This document shows, in pieces, positions 21,156 to 33,114 of a stretch of DNA of 64,000 nt. The stretch comes from Furcasterigmium furcatum (lineage: Eukaryota; Ascomycota; Sordariomycetes; Glomerellales; Plectosphaerellaceae). The DNA lies in assembly GCA_001599815.1 (NCBI GenBank), contig BCIA01000001.1:1926934-1990933 (forward strand), written 5' to 3'. Position 1 is the first letter of the stretch, and the number at the start of each line of letters is the position of its first letter. The notes below the pieces were generated by a model that saw only the letters and a program-made list of their open reading frames with translations, searched no databases and had not been told where the DNA came from. The position numbers and the translations under genes are program-made.

Positions 21156-22817
21156 ATGTCGTCTATCATGAAGAAAGACGAAGGGGGCTCGAACGACGCA
21201 ACGTCGTTCAGCACCACCCCGGGCGAGCTGCGCGATGCTACCAAGGAGGAAACCATCAGCGCGGCCGGCCATGAGGCCCCTGCCTATGCGTACGACCGCA
21301 AAATGGAGAGCAAGATCCGGCTCAAGATTGACCTATGCGTCATTCCTCTGGCTGCCCTGATCTTCCTCTTCTGCTTTATCGATAGGTCCAACATCGGGAA
21401 CGCTCGTCTTGCAGGACTCGAGGCCGATCTGGGTCTGTCCGGCTACGACTTCAACTCGGTCAACACCGTCTTCTACATCTCGTACATCGTCTTTGAAATT
21501 CCCAGCAACATTCTCTGCAAGATCGTTGGCCCTGGCTGGTATCTGCCCGGGCTTACGATCCTGTTCGGCCTTCTCGTGAGTTCGTTCCCCCTCTCGATCC
21601 GAGGCTTGAACTAACAGACATGTGTTCTAGACTGTTGCCAGCGCCTATGTCAACAACTACTCCCAGCTGGCGGCATGCCGCTTCCTCCTCGGCATTGCTG
21701 AGGCTGGTGTCATGCCAGGCCTTTCGTACTACCTCTCGAGGTTCTACCGACACTCGGAGCTCACCTTCCGCCTCTCCCTGTACATCGTGATGGCGCCGTT
21801 AGCCGGCGCATTTGGCGGTCTGCTTGCCTCTGCCATTCTGAGGCTGCAGGGCTTCGGTGTGCGCATCCCCGCGGGATCCTGGCGTGCCATCTTCGCCGTC
21901 GAGGGAGTCATCACAGTGGTCGTGGGCCTGCTCACTCTGGTACTGTTGACTGATCGCCCCGAGACAGCACGCTTCCTGAAACCCGAGGAGCGGGAGATCG
22001 CAATCAACCGTCTCAAGGAAGAGCGTGTCGGTGCAACCGTCGTCCTGGACAAGATCAGCAAAAGCAAGATGCTCAAGGGCGCCATTAACCCTGTTACCGC
22101 GGCGACATCCATCTGCTTCATGTTCTGCAGTCTGTCCATCCAGGGCCTCGCGCTCTTCGCGCCCACAATCGTCAGGTCCATCTACCCCAATGTGAGTCTT
22201 GCCCCTATCGATCATTTTACAGCCCCGAGACTGATGGCTCGCAATGACAGACCAGCGTCACCCAACAGCAGCTCCTCACGGTCCCTCCCTACGCCTTTGG
22301 CGCCGCTTGCCTCCTGATCATGTGCTTCGCCAGCTGGAAGTTGAACAGGCGCCAGATATTCATGATTAGCTGCGCACCACCGATGATGATCGGATACCTC
22401 ATCTTCCTCGTAACCGACCACACCCAGACTTCGGCTCGCTACGCCGCCGTCTTCTTCATGGCCAGCACCTCCTTCATCCTCGGGCCGCTCTGCCACTCGC
22501 AGTCCAGCGCCAACGTCAGCTCTGATACCGCCAGGAACATGTCCATCGCCATCTGTATGTTTTGGGGAAACGTCGGGAGCTTGGTGTCAACCTGGTCTTT
22601 CCTGCCGAACGACGCGCCCAACTATCCCATCGGTTGCGGGCTGAACTTCGCTACGTCGAGCCTGATTCTAGCCGTGGCTGTCGGCGCGTGGTTTTGGATG
22701 CGCTGGGATAACAAGAAGAGGGACGAGAAGGACATGGATGCCGAACTTGCGTCGCTCACTGCCGAGGAGGCGGAGCAGCTCGAGTGGAAGCATCCCGCAT
22801 TCCGCTGGAGGATTTGA
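21156..22817 (+). CDS. MFS transporter, Dal5/allantoate permease type
   Basis: Three exons (21156-21575, 21631-22191, 22251-22817), all in phase 0, give about 515 residues and 12 predicted membrane helices. The signature FCFIDRSNIGNARLAGLE at the end of helix 1, YISYIVFEIPSN in helix 2 and CRFLLGIAEAGVMPG place it in the anion:cation symporter family (Dal5, Tna1, Vht1 relatives), which imports small carboxylates, nicotinate and similar acids by proton symport at the plasma membrane. Both termini are cytosolic; the N-terminus is Glu/Lys-rich. Its place between the hydrolase and the ThDP enzyme suggests uptake of the carboxylic acid that the cluster degrades. Confidence 0.88.
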
Positions 22818-23611
22818 AATGGTTCTCTGCTGGGCATGGAAGCATTCTCGGGAGACAAGGGGAGCGCCCATCTTCCACCAGAGAATTTGGGGGTGGGTGG
22901 TCTTTGGCGAACTCGAGAAAAAAGGCTCCAAATCACACATGAAGGGGGGTTCCAGGGGCGGAAGCCGAAGCTGTATTACTTTCACCAGTTTATCGTGAAC
23001 AAACATTTGTTGCCCCCTATTGCTACGATATGAACCCTGTACATCTTTTACAGCGCGACGCCGTGACAGTTCGCACTCTAGTCTCTAGACGGCGGTACAA
23101 CGTTGCATGATGTGAAATCAAATTTTGGGTTCGTGTCGCGGGGCATCGCGATCGCGTCCAGTCCTACAACACCGGGTGCTCCAATGCTGCCACAAATTTC
23201 GGAGCATGGTGCCCTTGGTGCGACCCTTGTGGGTTGTTCCCGTAGTAATTACTGTGTTGTCTCCCCTCCCTCGGTCACATCCAGCCAGAACCACCAAGCA
23301 CAAGGTGGGCCGAGAATCTACTCCACCCCCTTTCCGGCTCCATGGCGGAACGTTCCGATCCCAGCTTTTCGGCCAGGAATGGTCTCTTCGACCAGGACTA
23401 GACATCCTTGTTCATATGATTTGGGTCGGCGTATCGTGATTTCTTTGGCGCCTCATATGAGCGAAGCTAGGGACATATGAGAGCACCGAGTGAGTGAGTT
23501 GTGCAATCACAGGTCTCCAAGGCTGTCATCAACAATCGAAAACACATTATCAACAATCCATCTTCTAGTTGAAGGACATTCCTAGAAACACAGAGAATAC
23601 CATTGATCAAA
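22818..23611. other. Intergenic, promoter of ThDP enzyme gene
   Basis: About 790 bp downstream of the MFS gene and upstream of the ThDP enzyme. No coding frame is supported. The notable feature is the perfect palindrome at 23346-23357. Confidence 0.5.
23346..23357. promoter_or_regulatory. Palindrome CGGAACGTTCCG
   Basis: A perfect 12-bp palindrome about 255 bp upstream of the ThDP-enzyme ATG. CGG and CCG triplets bracket the core, as in sites for Zn2Cys6 homodimers. The GGAACGTTCC core recurs at 34187 and the longer form at 36481. Confidence 0.55.
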
Positions 23612-25698
23612 ATGGTTGTTGACCTGTGAGTGATGGCCCAGTCTGGCCCCCGGGCCTGCCCCTTTTCTCCGAACTGGGAAGACCCTTCAGGGGTCGAGGA
23701 TCGCAATGCATCTAGCCCTTGTCTTGCCATGAGACTGAACTTGCTAACGCTTGTACGCTGGCAGGGAGAAATATTCGGCATCTTTTGCCTTCTTCGAGGG
23801 CCTTTGGGAGGTAAGATCGCCCCCTTGCTCTGAGGAGACCACATGGCTGACACGAGCCTCACAATAGGCCGGGGTATCTCATGTTTTTGTAAATTTGGGG
23901 TCGGATCATCCGGCCATTATGGAAGCATTGGCACATGGTGCATTTCTTAAAGGTGTCAACTTCCCGAGGGTGATCACATGCCCTCATGAGGTAAGTTTAT
24001 GGCGTTGCCAGCCCCGTAAACTTATGCTAACGATACACAGATGGTTGCCATGTCAATGGCCGACGGCTTCGCTCGTGTCACCGGAAAGCCTCAGTGCGTT
24101 CTCGTCCATGTTGACGTCGGCACACAGATGCTAGGATGTGCTGTTCACAACGCCTCCGTTGCGCGATGCCCAGTATTCGTCTTCGCCGGCTTGTCGCCCT
24201 TCACGCTCGAGGGTGAGATGCGAGGATCGCGAACAGAGTACATCCACTGGCTCCAAGACGCTCCCGACCAAAAGCAGATCGTCTCACAGTACTGTCGATT
24301 TACTGGCGAATTCAAGACCGGGAAGAACATCAAGCAAGTCTTGAACCGCGCTCTGCAGTTTGCAACCAGCGACCCAAAGGGCCCTGTCTACGTTGTCGGC
24401 GCCAGAGAGGTCATGGAGGAGGAAATTACCCCATACGCCCTGGACCAGACTGCTTGGGGGCCGATAGCGCCTACTGCGCTCCCAAACGAAGCCGTGGAAC
24501 TGATTGCGTCTATGCTGGCGGCCGCTGAGAAGCCTCTTATCATCGTGGGTTACACCGGCCGCAACCATGCGACAGTTGCAGAGCTGGTACAGCTGGCAGA
24601 GAGCGTCCCTGGCACTCGCGTGCTTGATGCCCTTGGCTCCGACGTTTGCTTCCCCTATTCTCACCGCGCTTCTCTCGGCGTCAGGATCGGCCGCGACACC
24701 AGCATCGAGGAGGCCGACGTGATTCTGGTCGTCGACTGCGACGTGACCTGGATCCCGACGCAGTGCAAGCCGCGCTCAGACGCTAGGATCATCCACGTCG
24801 ACGTCGACCCCCTGAAGCAAAATATGCCCCTGTACTACATTCCCGCCTTCCGGCGCTATCGCGCGGACTCTGAGACAGCGCTGCGGCAGCTGAACACGTA
24901 CATCGCCCAACACGCGGACTACTCGACGCTTTCGACCAAGGAACCATACGTCTCACGGTGGGCGGCGCTCGACGAGTCGCACAAGGCGCGGATGCAAGAA
25001 TTGGACGGTCTCGCGGCAGCGCCGGCAGACGACTCTGTTTATCCGACAACGCACTACCTGGTTTCCCAGCTCCGCAACATGTGCCCTGAGGACACCGTCT
25101 GGACCATCGAAGCGGTCACGAACGCGATGCCCATTTACAACCAGTTGCGAGTGGACAAGCCCGGGCAGCTGGTCAACTGCGGCGGCGGCGGCTTGGGGTG
25201 GTCTGGCGGAGCAACTCTGGGCGTGAAACTCGCTCAGGACTTCATCGCCGGCGGCACTAAGGGCAAATTTGTCTGCGAGATTGTAGGTGACGGGACGTAC
25301 TTGTTTGGCTGCCCCGGAACGGTGTACTGGGTAGCCAGGCGATATGAGCTGCCCACGCTGACCATCGTGCTGAGCAACAAGGGTGAGTTGAGATCTCGGG
25401 GTTCGCCGTATGAACAGACACTGATACCAGAATCACAGGCTGGAACGCTCCGCGGAACTCGTTGCAGCTCGTCCATCCCAGCGGGTACGGAGCGGCATCG
25501 ACCAACGCAGAGCTGAACATTTCATTCTCCCCGACCCCGGACTTTTCGGGTATCGCAAAGGCTGCAGCTGGCGGCAACGCCTGGGCCGGAGTCGCGGGTA
25601 GCGTCAAGGATCTCAATACCATGATTCCGGAGGCAGTGAAGGCGGTAGAGAGCGGCATTTCGGCCATCCTCGAGGTGCGGCTCAGCGGATCCTGGTGA
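23612..25698 (+). CDS. ThDP-dependent decarboxylase/ALS-like enzyme
   Basis: Five exons (23612-23625, 23765-23810, 23868-23990, 24041-25382, 25439-25698) give about 594 residues. The very short first exon (14 nt) and second exon (46 nt) are supported because they restore LEKYSASFAFFEGLWEAGV, the usual N-terminus of the family. The cofactor-activating glutamate is in CPHEMVAMSMADGFARVTG at about residue 61, and the ThDP/Mg motif is GDGTYLF from about residue 477 with SNKGWN as its end. The central domain binds nucleotide-like ligands or is structural. Fungal relatives are annotated as acetolactate-synthase-like or benzoylformate-decarboxylase-like enzymes. With the aldehyde dehydrogenase next to it, decarboxylation of a 2-oxo acid to an aldehyde is the most attractive role; that is inference. 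Confidence 0.88.
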
Positions 25699-25779
25699 AA
25701 GTAGATAGTTATTGAATTCCAAATACTTGCGGACTATTCCGAAATCCGGTCATGCTTGTGATGTGTGGTGGTACCTGTA

Positions 25780-25800
25780 CGGAAGATGATTAGTCTTCCG
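25780..25800. promoter_or_regulatory. Inverted repeat CGGAAGA-N7-TCTTCCG
   Basis: Perfect 7-bp arms about 190 bp upstream of the aldehyde dehydrogenase ATG, in a 292-bp intergenic region. The outer triplets form CGG-N15-CCG, a spacing that Zn2Cys6 dimers can use. It may also act as a hairpin at the 3' end of the ThDP gene. Confidence 0.4.
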
Positions 25801-25990
25801 ATGTTCCGTGCAGGCCAGCGGATGCTGCAGATCCACGGAGACGGTTCCTAATACGGGAAACTGAAGCCACGTATCATAGTACAAGACGCCCCCAAGGCTG
25901 CTGCGCACCGGATATTCTTATTAGCCGGAACTTGAAGCGACCCCTCTTGTCTTGTCTTCGGCCCCTCCTTCATCTTTACAACTCTCACAA

Positions 25991-27571
25991 ATGACAATGA
26001 ACGGAACCATGTCAGCCCCAGAGACCGTCCCGCTGATCATCAACGGTAAAGACGTCGTTACCGACACGACCTTTCCCAAAATCGGCCCTCTCGACAACAA
26101 GCACATCTGGGACGCATCAGGTGCCTCCGAGAAGCATGCCATCGCTGCAGCAGACGCCGCTCAGGCGGCCTTCCCGGCATGGTCCAAAACGAAGCCTACG
26201 CATCGTCGTGATATCTTGCTGAAAGCTGCTGAAATCATTGAGAGACGTCGTGCCGAGCTGGGCGAGTACATGCGCCAAGAGATTGGCGCGAACCAGGGCT
26301 ATCAGGACTTCATCCTGGGCCTGACGATCGAGGGCCTCAAGGACACGGCAGGGAAGATTGCCGACGCCTGCACAGGCACCGTGCCTGATTCAATCCATGA
26401 TGGTATGCGGGCGATTGTTTACAAACGCCCATATGGAGTCATCTTGGGCATTGCACCATGGTAAGTACGCTCCTGAGAAACAGTCGTCCACGACCACAGA
26501 CCTGACATCTTTAACCTAAGGAACGCGCCGTACCATCTTGGACTGCGCTCAGTCACCTTCGCCCTGGCGGCGGGTAACACAGCTGTGCTGAAGGGATCGG
26601 AGCTTATCCCAAGGTGCTATTATGCTATGGTAGATGTGTTCAGACAGGCCGGGCTCCCAGATGGCTGTCTGAACCTGATTCTTCACCGGCCTGAGGATGC
26701 GTCAGCTGTTACGAACGCACTCATTGCCCATCCGGCTGTCAGGAAGATCAACTTCACCGGCAGCAGCAAGGTTGGGAGCATCATCTCTGCAGAGGCTGGC
26801 CGCCATCTCAAGCCAGTTCTGATGGAGCTGGGTGGAAAAGCAAACGCTGTGGTGCTTTCAGACGCCAACCTGCCAAAGGCGGCCATGCATTGCGCTGTGG
26901 GAGCGTTCATTAATGTATGTGCCGCAGATACCCTAATGTCTGAATAACTTACTAATGAATTACAGGCTGGTCAGATCTGCATGTCCACAGAAAGGGTGCT
27001 CGTCCACTCATCTATTGCGGACGAGTTCCTGGAAGTCTTGAAGGAGACGGTCAACCAGATGTTCGGTTCCGTCGCAGACACCCCGATGCTCATCACCGCC
27101 CAATCTGCCAGCCGTAACAAGAAGCTTGTCGAAGACGCCCTGTCCAAGGGCGCCAAAGCTCTGGATATCTTCGCTTCTTCTGATTCGACAGAGACCGGGC
27201 ACGAAGACATCGCAACCCGCATGAGGCCCGTGATCCTGACAAACATGGACAAGAAGATGGATCTCTACGGCGGCGAGTCCTTCGGTCCCAGCGTGTCCGT
27301 CTACACCTTTGACACGGAAGACGAGATGGTCGAGCTGGCCAACGACACAGAGTACGGTCTCGCAGCGTCCATCTACTCTGAAGATCTCCGAGTGGCCTTC
27401 CGAGTTGCCGACAGGCTGGAATCAGGCGCCATACATGTGAATACCATGTCAGTTCATGATGAGTTTAGCCTACCTCATGGAGGCGTGAAGAAGAGCGGAT
27501 TTGGACGGTTCAATGGAACCGCGGGTTTGGAGGAGTTCATGTATTCCAAGACTGTTACATGGCTCGAGTGA
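25991..27571 (+). CDS. Aldehyde dehydrogenase, salicylaldehyde/vanillin type
   Basis: Three exons (25991-26460, 26521-26914, 26966-27571) encode about 489 residues, the normal size. Diagnostic motifs are present: GIAPWNAPYHLGLRS, FTGSSKVG for NAD binding, the general-base glutamate in LMELGGKAN (about residue 258) and the catalytic cysteine in AGQICMST (residue 293). The C-terminal block HGGVKKSGFGRFNGTAGLEEF is typical of the branch that includes salicylaldehyde and vanillin dehydrogenases. The Trp codon of GIAPW is split by intron 1. It oxidises an aldehyde to the acid with NAD(P)+, in the cytosol. Its position directly behind the ThDP enzyme and in the same direction supports consecutive steps. 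An ATG at 25991 was chosen; a second in-frame ATG is three codons on. Confidence 0.92.
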
Positions 27572-27955
27572 GGGAGCCATGTTTGAGCGCAGAGCGGGCC
27601 GCACGATTTGGCGGGTAGGATTGTTGAAAGTGATGAATATTGATTGCCGTTGAACATTGATTACACATTATCGTTGCGGGCCGGAGGTCGTGGTGGGGCT
27701 CCGGGCCGGGAGCCGGGACCGATCCCATACGCTAGTGGAGACTGCGCCGTGCTATCTCGGCCTCGCCGTACTCAATGCGAGCTTCTCCTTTTCTCCCCTG
27801 TCGAAGATAGATAATTCTACAGCCTCCTTTCCGGTATCCGATTGGACTAGCCGCTAACATACCGAAACCATTGCCCAGAACATCACGCGAGCTAAGACCA
27901 TTGCCTGTCGGCGCAAAAGAAAAAGAGGCTGATTCTGTTTCATGGATCTATCTGT
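27572..27955. other. Intergenic between convergent ALDH and SDR
   Basis: About 380 bp of shared 3' region. It includes a GC-rich stretch with CCGGAG at 27681 and CTCCGG at 27699 that could fold as a weak hairpin. No gene is seen. Confidence 0.5.
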
Positions 27956-28950
27956 CTAATCTTCGTAGGTAATGAGACCGTCGATCGTGCCCGCGTGCAA
28001 TCCTCCGGTGATCGGGATGTCAGCAGCGGTTGTGAACCTCGCCGCATCAGAGAGCAGGTAGATGATGGCCCCCGTGAGGTCGTTCTGGGTGCTCAGTCTC
28101 TGCATGGGCGGAGCCAGCCACATCTGCTCGCCCTCGCGCTTCTTCTTCGTCGCCCTCACGTTTCGAGTCATTTCCGAGTCCACGAATCCAGGCGAGATGG
28201 TGTTGATGCGGATGTTGTGAGGGGCGAGCTCGACCGCCAGGGCCTTGGCCAGCATGAAGACGCCACCCTTGGACGCGTTGTACGCGGCCATACGGTAGCC
28301 TGGCAGACCGATGTGAGAGCACTGGGATGCCAGGAGGACCATTGAGCCTCCCTTCCCCTGCTTCAACATCTGCTTGGCGGCAAGTTGGACCGCAAAAAAG
28401 GTACCTCGGACCTATGAGGCGTTCTATCAGCAACGACGCTTGATGCGATACTACACTAACTTCGCCGATATACGCACGTTGATCTCTTGAATCCTGGTGA
28501 ACTCGTCCCAGGTCTGGTCGATAAAAGGCTTGTCGATCGCGATGCCAGCCGACGGGACCAAGCCATCGATGGATCCGAGCTCCTCCACGGCTTTGGCGAA
28601 AGATGAGTTCAGGCTCTCCTCCTTGGTCACATCGGTCTGGATGTAAACCGCCTTGCAGTTGTACCTGGAGGATAGCGTCTCAAACTCGTCGACTGGCTTG
28701 GACTGGATGTCCATCACGGCCACGTTCCCGCCGAGTTCGCAGATGGCCCGTGTAGCAGCAAAGCCGATGCCCTGGACGTGGTAAGCCGATTGCCCTATTC
28801 GACATCCAAGATCATGTTGATTGGCCCGTGATGAGACATGCCACTCTCTCCTGGTTCGCGGTGGCTTACCTGGGCGCCACCCGTGATGACATAGTTGCGC
28901 CCTCGCAACGCGAACATAGGGAGCACATCTTCAAGCTGGTCGGCGGGCAT
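27956..28950 (-). CDS. Short-chain dehydrogenase/reductase
   Basis: Three exons (28950-28870, 28771-28478, 28411-27956) give about 276 residues. The cofactor motif T-G-G-A-Q-G-I-G is formed across intron 1, and the catalytic Ser-Tyr-Lys set is at about S154, Y169 and K173 in AAYNASKGG. INTISPGFVDSEMT is the usual segment after the active site. The acidic residue at the end of strand 2 (VMDIQ) suggests NAD(H) preference. Substrate is unknown. In this cluster it could interconvert an alcohol and the aldehyde used by the neighbouring dehydrogenase. The donor of intron 2 (GTGCGT) was fixed by keeping INVRGTFF in frame. Confidence 0.88.
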
Positions 28951-30421
28951 GGTGATGAGATTTACTGACTGAATTGCGGTAGGATTGCAAGCAAGGGCTG
29001 GAATTCACGAGATGATCATGAGGACATATGGTTGGGGGAACCCAGTGGGAGCAAGCCGGGCTCCATCTTGTTATGCGCATCCCCTGGAGCCCGCGGAACC
29101 GGTAGTCACGCACAGTGCCTTCCTTTCCGACATTTAAAGCCCATAACTCTACGACGCCGCATCTATTCAGCTTGAGGGACCTGGACCACAAGAGCATGTC
29201 TGACAGAATCATTTGGTCAGCATCTTCTCCTCGTGTCCTGACGAGGTGTATCAATGGCTTACCGAGGTATCTAAGTCTTTCGAACCAGCTGGACGAGACA
29301 GTCTCTTGCGTGTCGTCCATCATCGACCGCTCCTTGCGACGGTCTACCGCCCAGCGTTGCACGGAATCTAGCACACGCCGCCACAGCAGCACCCACTCAG
29401 CCAACGGCCAACCCATCGCAGTGGGAGAATGGCCTGCCAACCTGCTAAACACGCGCTAGAGCGCCCTAGCATGGGAGCTTGCGCCAGGTTGGAGTCATAG
29501 GAACTCAAGTCCCAGTTCCGTTCCGGTTCCGATTCCGGAGTTGGTTCCAGCGCCTTGGCCTGATTCTGCCAGCGCCGCAAGTGCGGTTCCAGCGGGCGCC
29601 ACGTGAGATAGCGATTTTCCACAGCCCTGAGGCTCCCAGTCCACTGGGGGAATGGTCAGCATGACAACTTCGAGTCAGGCCACCTAGGCGTTGAGCAGAC
29701 TGCTTATCTGGCTGGGCGTGCGGAGGTGACGGAAGACCATTCCCTGAAGCATAGGGGCTAGTTTCGCATTGGTTGGAGAGTTCAGGCCCCGTCTCCTGTC
29801 ACGAGGGGTGCCAGGGGCTCGGTCCATGCCGGCTGTCTTTTGGCGCATCCAAGTATTGGCGCTGGCTCTTCACTTGGAGTTTAGTGCCGAGTCGCCCTCA
29901 ACATCCACAAGACGTCGGCCCAGTTCTCTCCGCGACCGCGCGCGCCACATGTCCCTCTCCCTCGAGGGAAGCGCGCCGCCGCCACTGCGTTCGGCGTCAG
30001 TGAGAATTCTGAAGGCAGTATCTGCATCAAAAAACTAGTAAATATTTCAAATCTCAACTCTCACTGTGCAATGTCGTGACCGCCAGGTCTTCATCTCTCG
30101 CACAGTATTCTATCCGGGTCATGAACAGTCACCGACTGGCCTTCAGGTTTCAGACCGACAGACTGAGCAGCTATCAGTCAAATCGCACTAAATGCGCCAC
30201 CCCCGCAAATTCAGGTCCCTGTTCAGGGAAGACCCTGGGTGCTTTATCTTCAGAAGCTTGGGGAGCTGCTCCAGAGAGGCCCAGCGCCGGAGACGACTCC
30301 AACAGCACTACCAGATAAGGACTGGGCAGTCTTCTTGGGCTCTTCCCCGCGTCGCCAGCGCGATCCCTTTGTTCCTTTCCCCAACAACCCTTACAATTTC
30401 CTCAAGGCGTCCCAAACGATC
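28951..30421. promoter_or_regulatory. Long divergent intergenic, SDR / Zn2Cys6 gene
   Basis: About 1.47 kb between the divergent SDR and regulator genes, with no supportable gene. It contains CGGAACCG at about 29093 and an array of four TTCCG units at 29515-29538, both related to the arms of CGGAACGTTCCG. A pyrimidine-rich tract and probable leader precede the regulator. Confidence 0.4.
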
Positions 30422-32988
30422 ATGTACGATATGGACAGCGACTCGTCGGCTTGTTTTGGCGGCAACAAGCGGCCTGCGGCGCCGACAGGACCCGAGTCAA
30501 CCAAAAAGCGAGCCCCATATGCCTCAAGGGCGTGCGACGCCTGCCGGAGGCGCAAAGGAAGATGCTCGGGGGAGAGCCCTTGTACTTACTGCGTCTCGCG
30601 CTCACTCGAATGCGGTGGCATGGGCGAGCAGCAGGCGACTGGGTTCCAAGCGAACTTGACACCACCGCCGAGCGTAACATCCCGAGACTCGCGAACGACA
30701 ACCGCGCCACTTCCTCCCAACCGGGGCCAGTTCCAGTCATTCTCAGGCGAGGAAACTCAATATGGCGCGAATGCAGACATAAGGTGAGCCAATCCTCCAG
30801 CACTGGCTGACGTAGGAACTGACACGCGGCATCGAGAATGCTGAGTTCCCTGGGAGACCTTGTCGCCAGCCTTCAGAAGGAGGTCGGCACCCTCACCTCA
30901 AAAATGAAAACCATGGAGCGGAACACCCCATCCCATCATGCAGATGACTACTCCGACTTGCACAACGCAGGTTCGTCCGCCTGCGGCTCGGAAGTTTATC
31001 CCTCCGACAAGCAAGCATCCCCGAGACAGCAGCTGCACAAGCGGGCGGCGCACCGAAGGCGCTTTTGTGGCCCGACATCACCAGATTACAGCCTTAATAT
31101 GGCCCAGATGCATATGCAGCAGGGAGACTCAAGTCGCCGTTTCACCCGGCCCAGACTTCCCAGCATGGATGACACCCAGTCCGACGATGGCGACTCGAGC
31201 GACGGGCTCGATGACGGGGACGAGCCCTCGTCGGCACGGATTTCCGGCCGGGCCTTGGAGAAGTTGACGGGCTTCAGGAGACTTCTCAGCAAGCAAGAGT
31301 CGGTGAGACTCGTCTACACATACCAAGCAGTCTTTGGTGACTTCCACCCCATCGTGGACATGGAGGCCATGGTCAGACAAATCGATGCCTGGTATGAGCC
31401 GAATAAACCCACCGCAGACGAGTCTTTGCTCCTGATCACCAATCTCGTCCTCGCCATTGCTCTCTGCGCTGAGCCAACCTCCGAAGTCGACGTCGCAAAG
31501 GCCATTTACACATACTGCCGCGAAGCGATTGGCAAGAAGATTGTATGCCCAGCGCCCAACGTGACGAACGCTACTATACTTCTCCTTGTGGTTAGTTGTC
31601 AGCCGTGTCCTCCGTGGAGCTCTATTGTATTAACTAACTTCCAGGGTACCTACCATTTCTTCAAGGATGACGCCCGCTTCGCGTGGAGGATGGTCGGTGC
31701 TGCGGGCAATACGCTGCTTGAGCTTGGTCTGCACAGCCGAGACGCTTCCGAGCACATGATCGGCTCAGACAACGAGCGAGCGCAGGTAATAGCCACTATC
31801 TGTACAACAATCGTGTTGGATAGGCAGTGGAGCGCGGCAACTGGGCTTCCAACCCATTTTCAAGAGTCGCACTTTCACCATGCCATGAAGTCTTCGGACG
31901 TTGAGTCTCCGTACCTCAAGGCGATGGTTGCATTCATGGCTGTCAGCGACAAGTACACTTCCCCAATAGCACGCATCACAAACACAGACAAGCCATACGA
32001 AGAGGATGACACGTTTGAGATCCTCAACTTCCAGATCGAGCAGTGGCGGAAGAATGCCGTCGGCAACTACAACTTCACGCTGCACGGCACCTGGCGCACG
32101 ACGCCAATCAGCCGAGTTCCCTCTTGGGCTGTTCTTCTCAACCTGCGGGCCAACGCGGCTCATAGCATGCTGCTGCGGCCGTTCTTCTTCACCAGCAAGT
32201 TGACGGCCGGAAGCAAGAAGAACATTGAACCCGCGGTGCATCTTTTCTCCGACACCATCAACATTCTCTCCAACCTGGATAAGTCGACGGAAGTGTACCG
32301 GAAACAGCAGCCGTTCTACATACACCTGCTGGTGAGCGCCTGTGCTCTGATGTCCCTCGTCATTGCACACGTTGCCCAGCACCACGCCGCGCTCGCTGCC
32401 GACCTGCCCGAGGACTTTTCTCAGACGCTGAGCAGGAGCTTCCGGAAGGCGTTCAATTTGGCAGAAACCCACAATGTCACGTCAAGAGCTTCTCGGAAGC
32501 TGTGGAAGAGACTTCTCCTGATGAGGGAACCATTGATACAACTCAACATCTTGCCACGAGAAGGGCAGCAGTCAAACAAGATGCCGAGCCAACTGGGACA
32601 GCGGCAACAGAAGGATCTGGTGTCACAAGCACAATTGGAGATGGGGCAAACGAGATATGGGAGAGGCTCTGGCTCTGGGGCCTCACAGCCCAGGCGGGAC
32701 CAGGCTTCTTCCATGGCTATGTCACAAGCGACCATGAAGGATGTAAGCGAAGGAAGAAGCATCGGCACCAACGACGGAGCGCTCTACCAACACGCTGCCA
32801 ACAATGAGTTCATGCCGGACTTGTCAGCGCCACCAGTCAACATGGGCCTGAATATGGCCGCGCTTGATGGGATCGGCGTGATGAACAACATGGCCGCATT
32901 TGGGGGCCCGTCGTCCATTTTCCACGATTGGCCGCTGGTGGATGGGCAGACCTTCTTCTCTGAAGGCGAGCTTCTGTACGAAGAATAG
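30422..32988 (+). CDS. Zn2Cys6 transcription factor, cluster regulator candidate
   Basis: About 819 residues from exons 30422-30783, 30837-31590 and 31645-32988. Residues 38-64 contain the zinc cluster (C-x2-C-x6-C-x5-C-x2-C-x6-C), followed by a leucine-heptad segment in exon 2 (LSSLGDLVASLQKEV) and an acidic SDDGDSSDGLDDGDE stretch. The middle has a fungal_trans domain (TYHFFKDDARFAWRMVGAAGNTLLELGLH). The C-terminus is Met/Asn/Gly-rich. The first intron must use a GAG acceptor at 30834-30836, since the earlier TAG would lead to a stop. The second intron is 54 bp and in phase, so both spliced and unspliced forms stay open. It lies next to UbiX, as the sorbate regulator SdrA does next to PadA1 in Aspergillus. 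I infer that it controls the decarboxylase genes. Confidence 0.85.
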
Positions 32989-33114
32989 CGCGAGATGTAC
33001 TCTGTTCATTTATCTTTTTGTTCCAGATGCGTGCCACATGCTCGCTAGAAGTCATTCCTTTTTTGTTCTTTAGCAGCGGGATTGAGCAATTTCATGAATG
33101 GATAGCTAATTCTT

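Noticed and set aside
27681..27704. CCGGAG-N12-CTCCGG inverted repeat
   Set aside because: It lies between two convergent 3' ends in GC-rich sequence, so a regulatory role is not supported.
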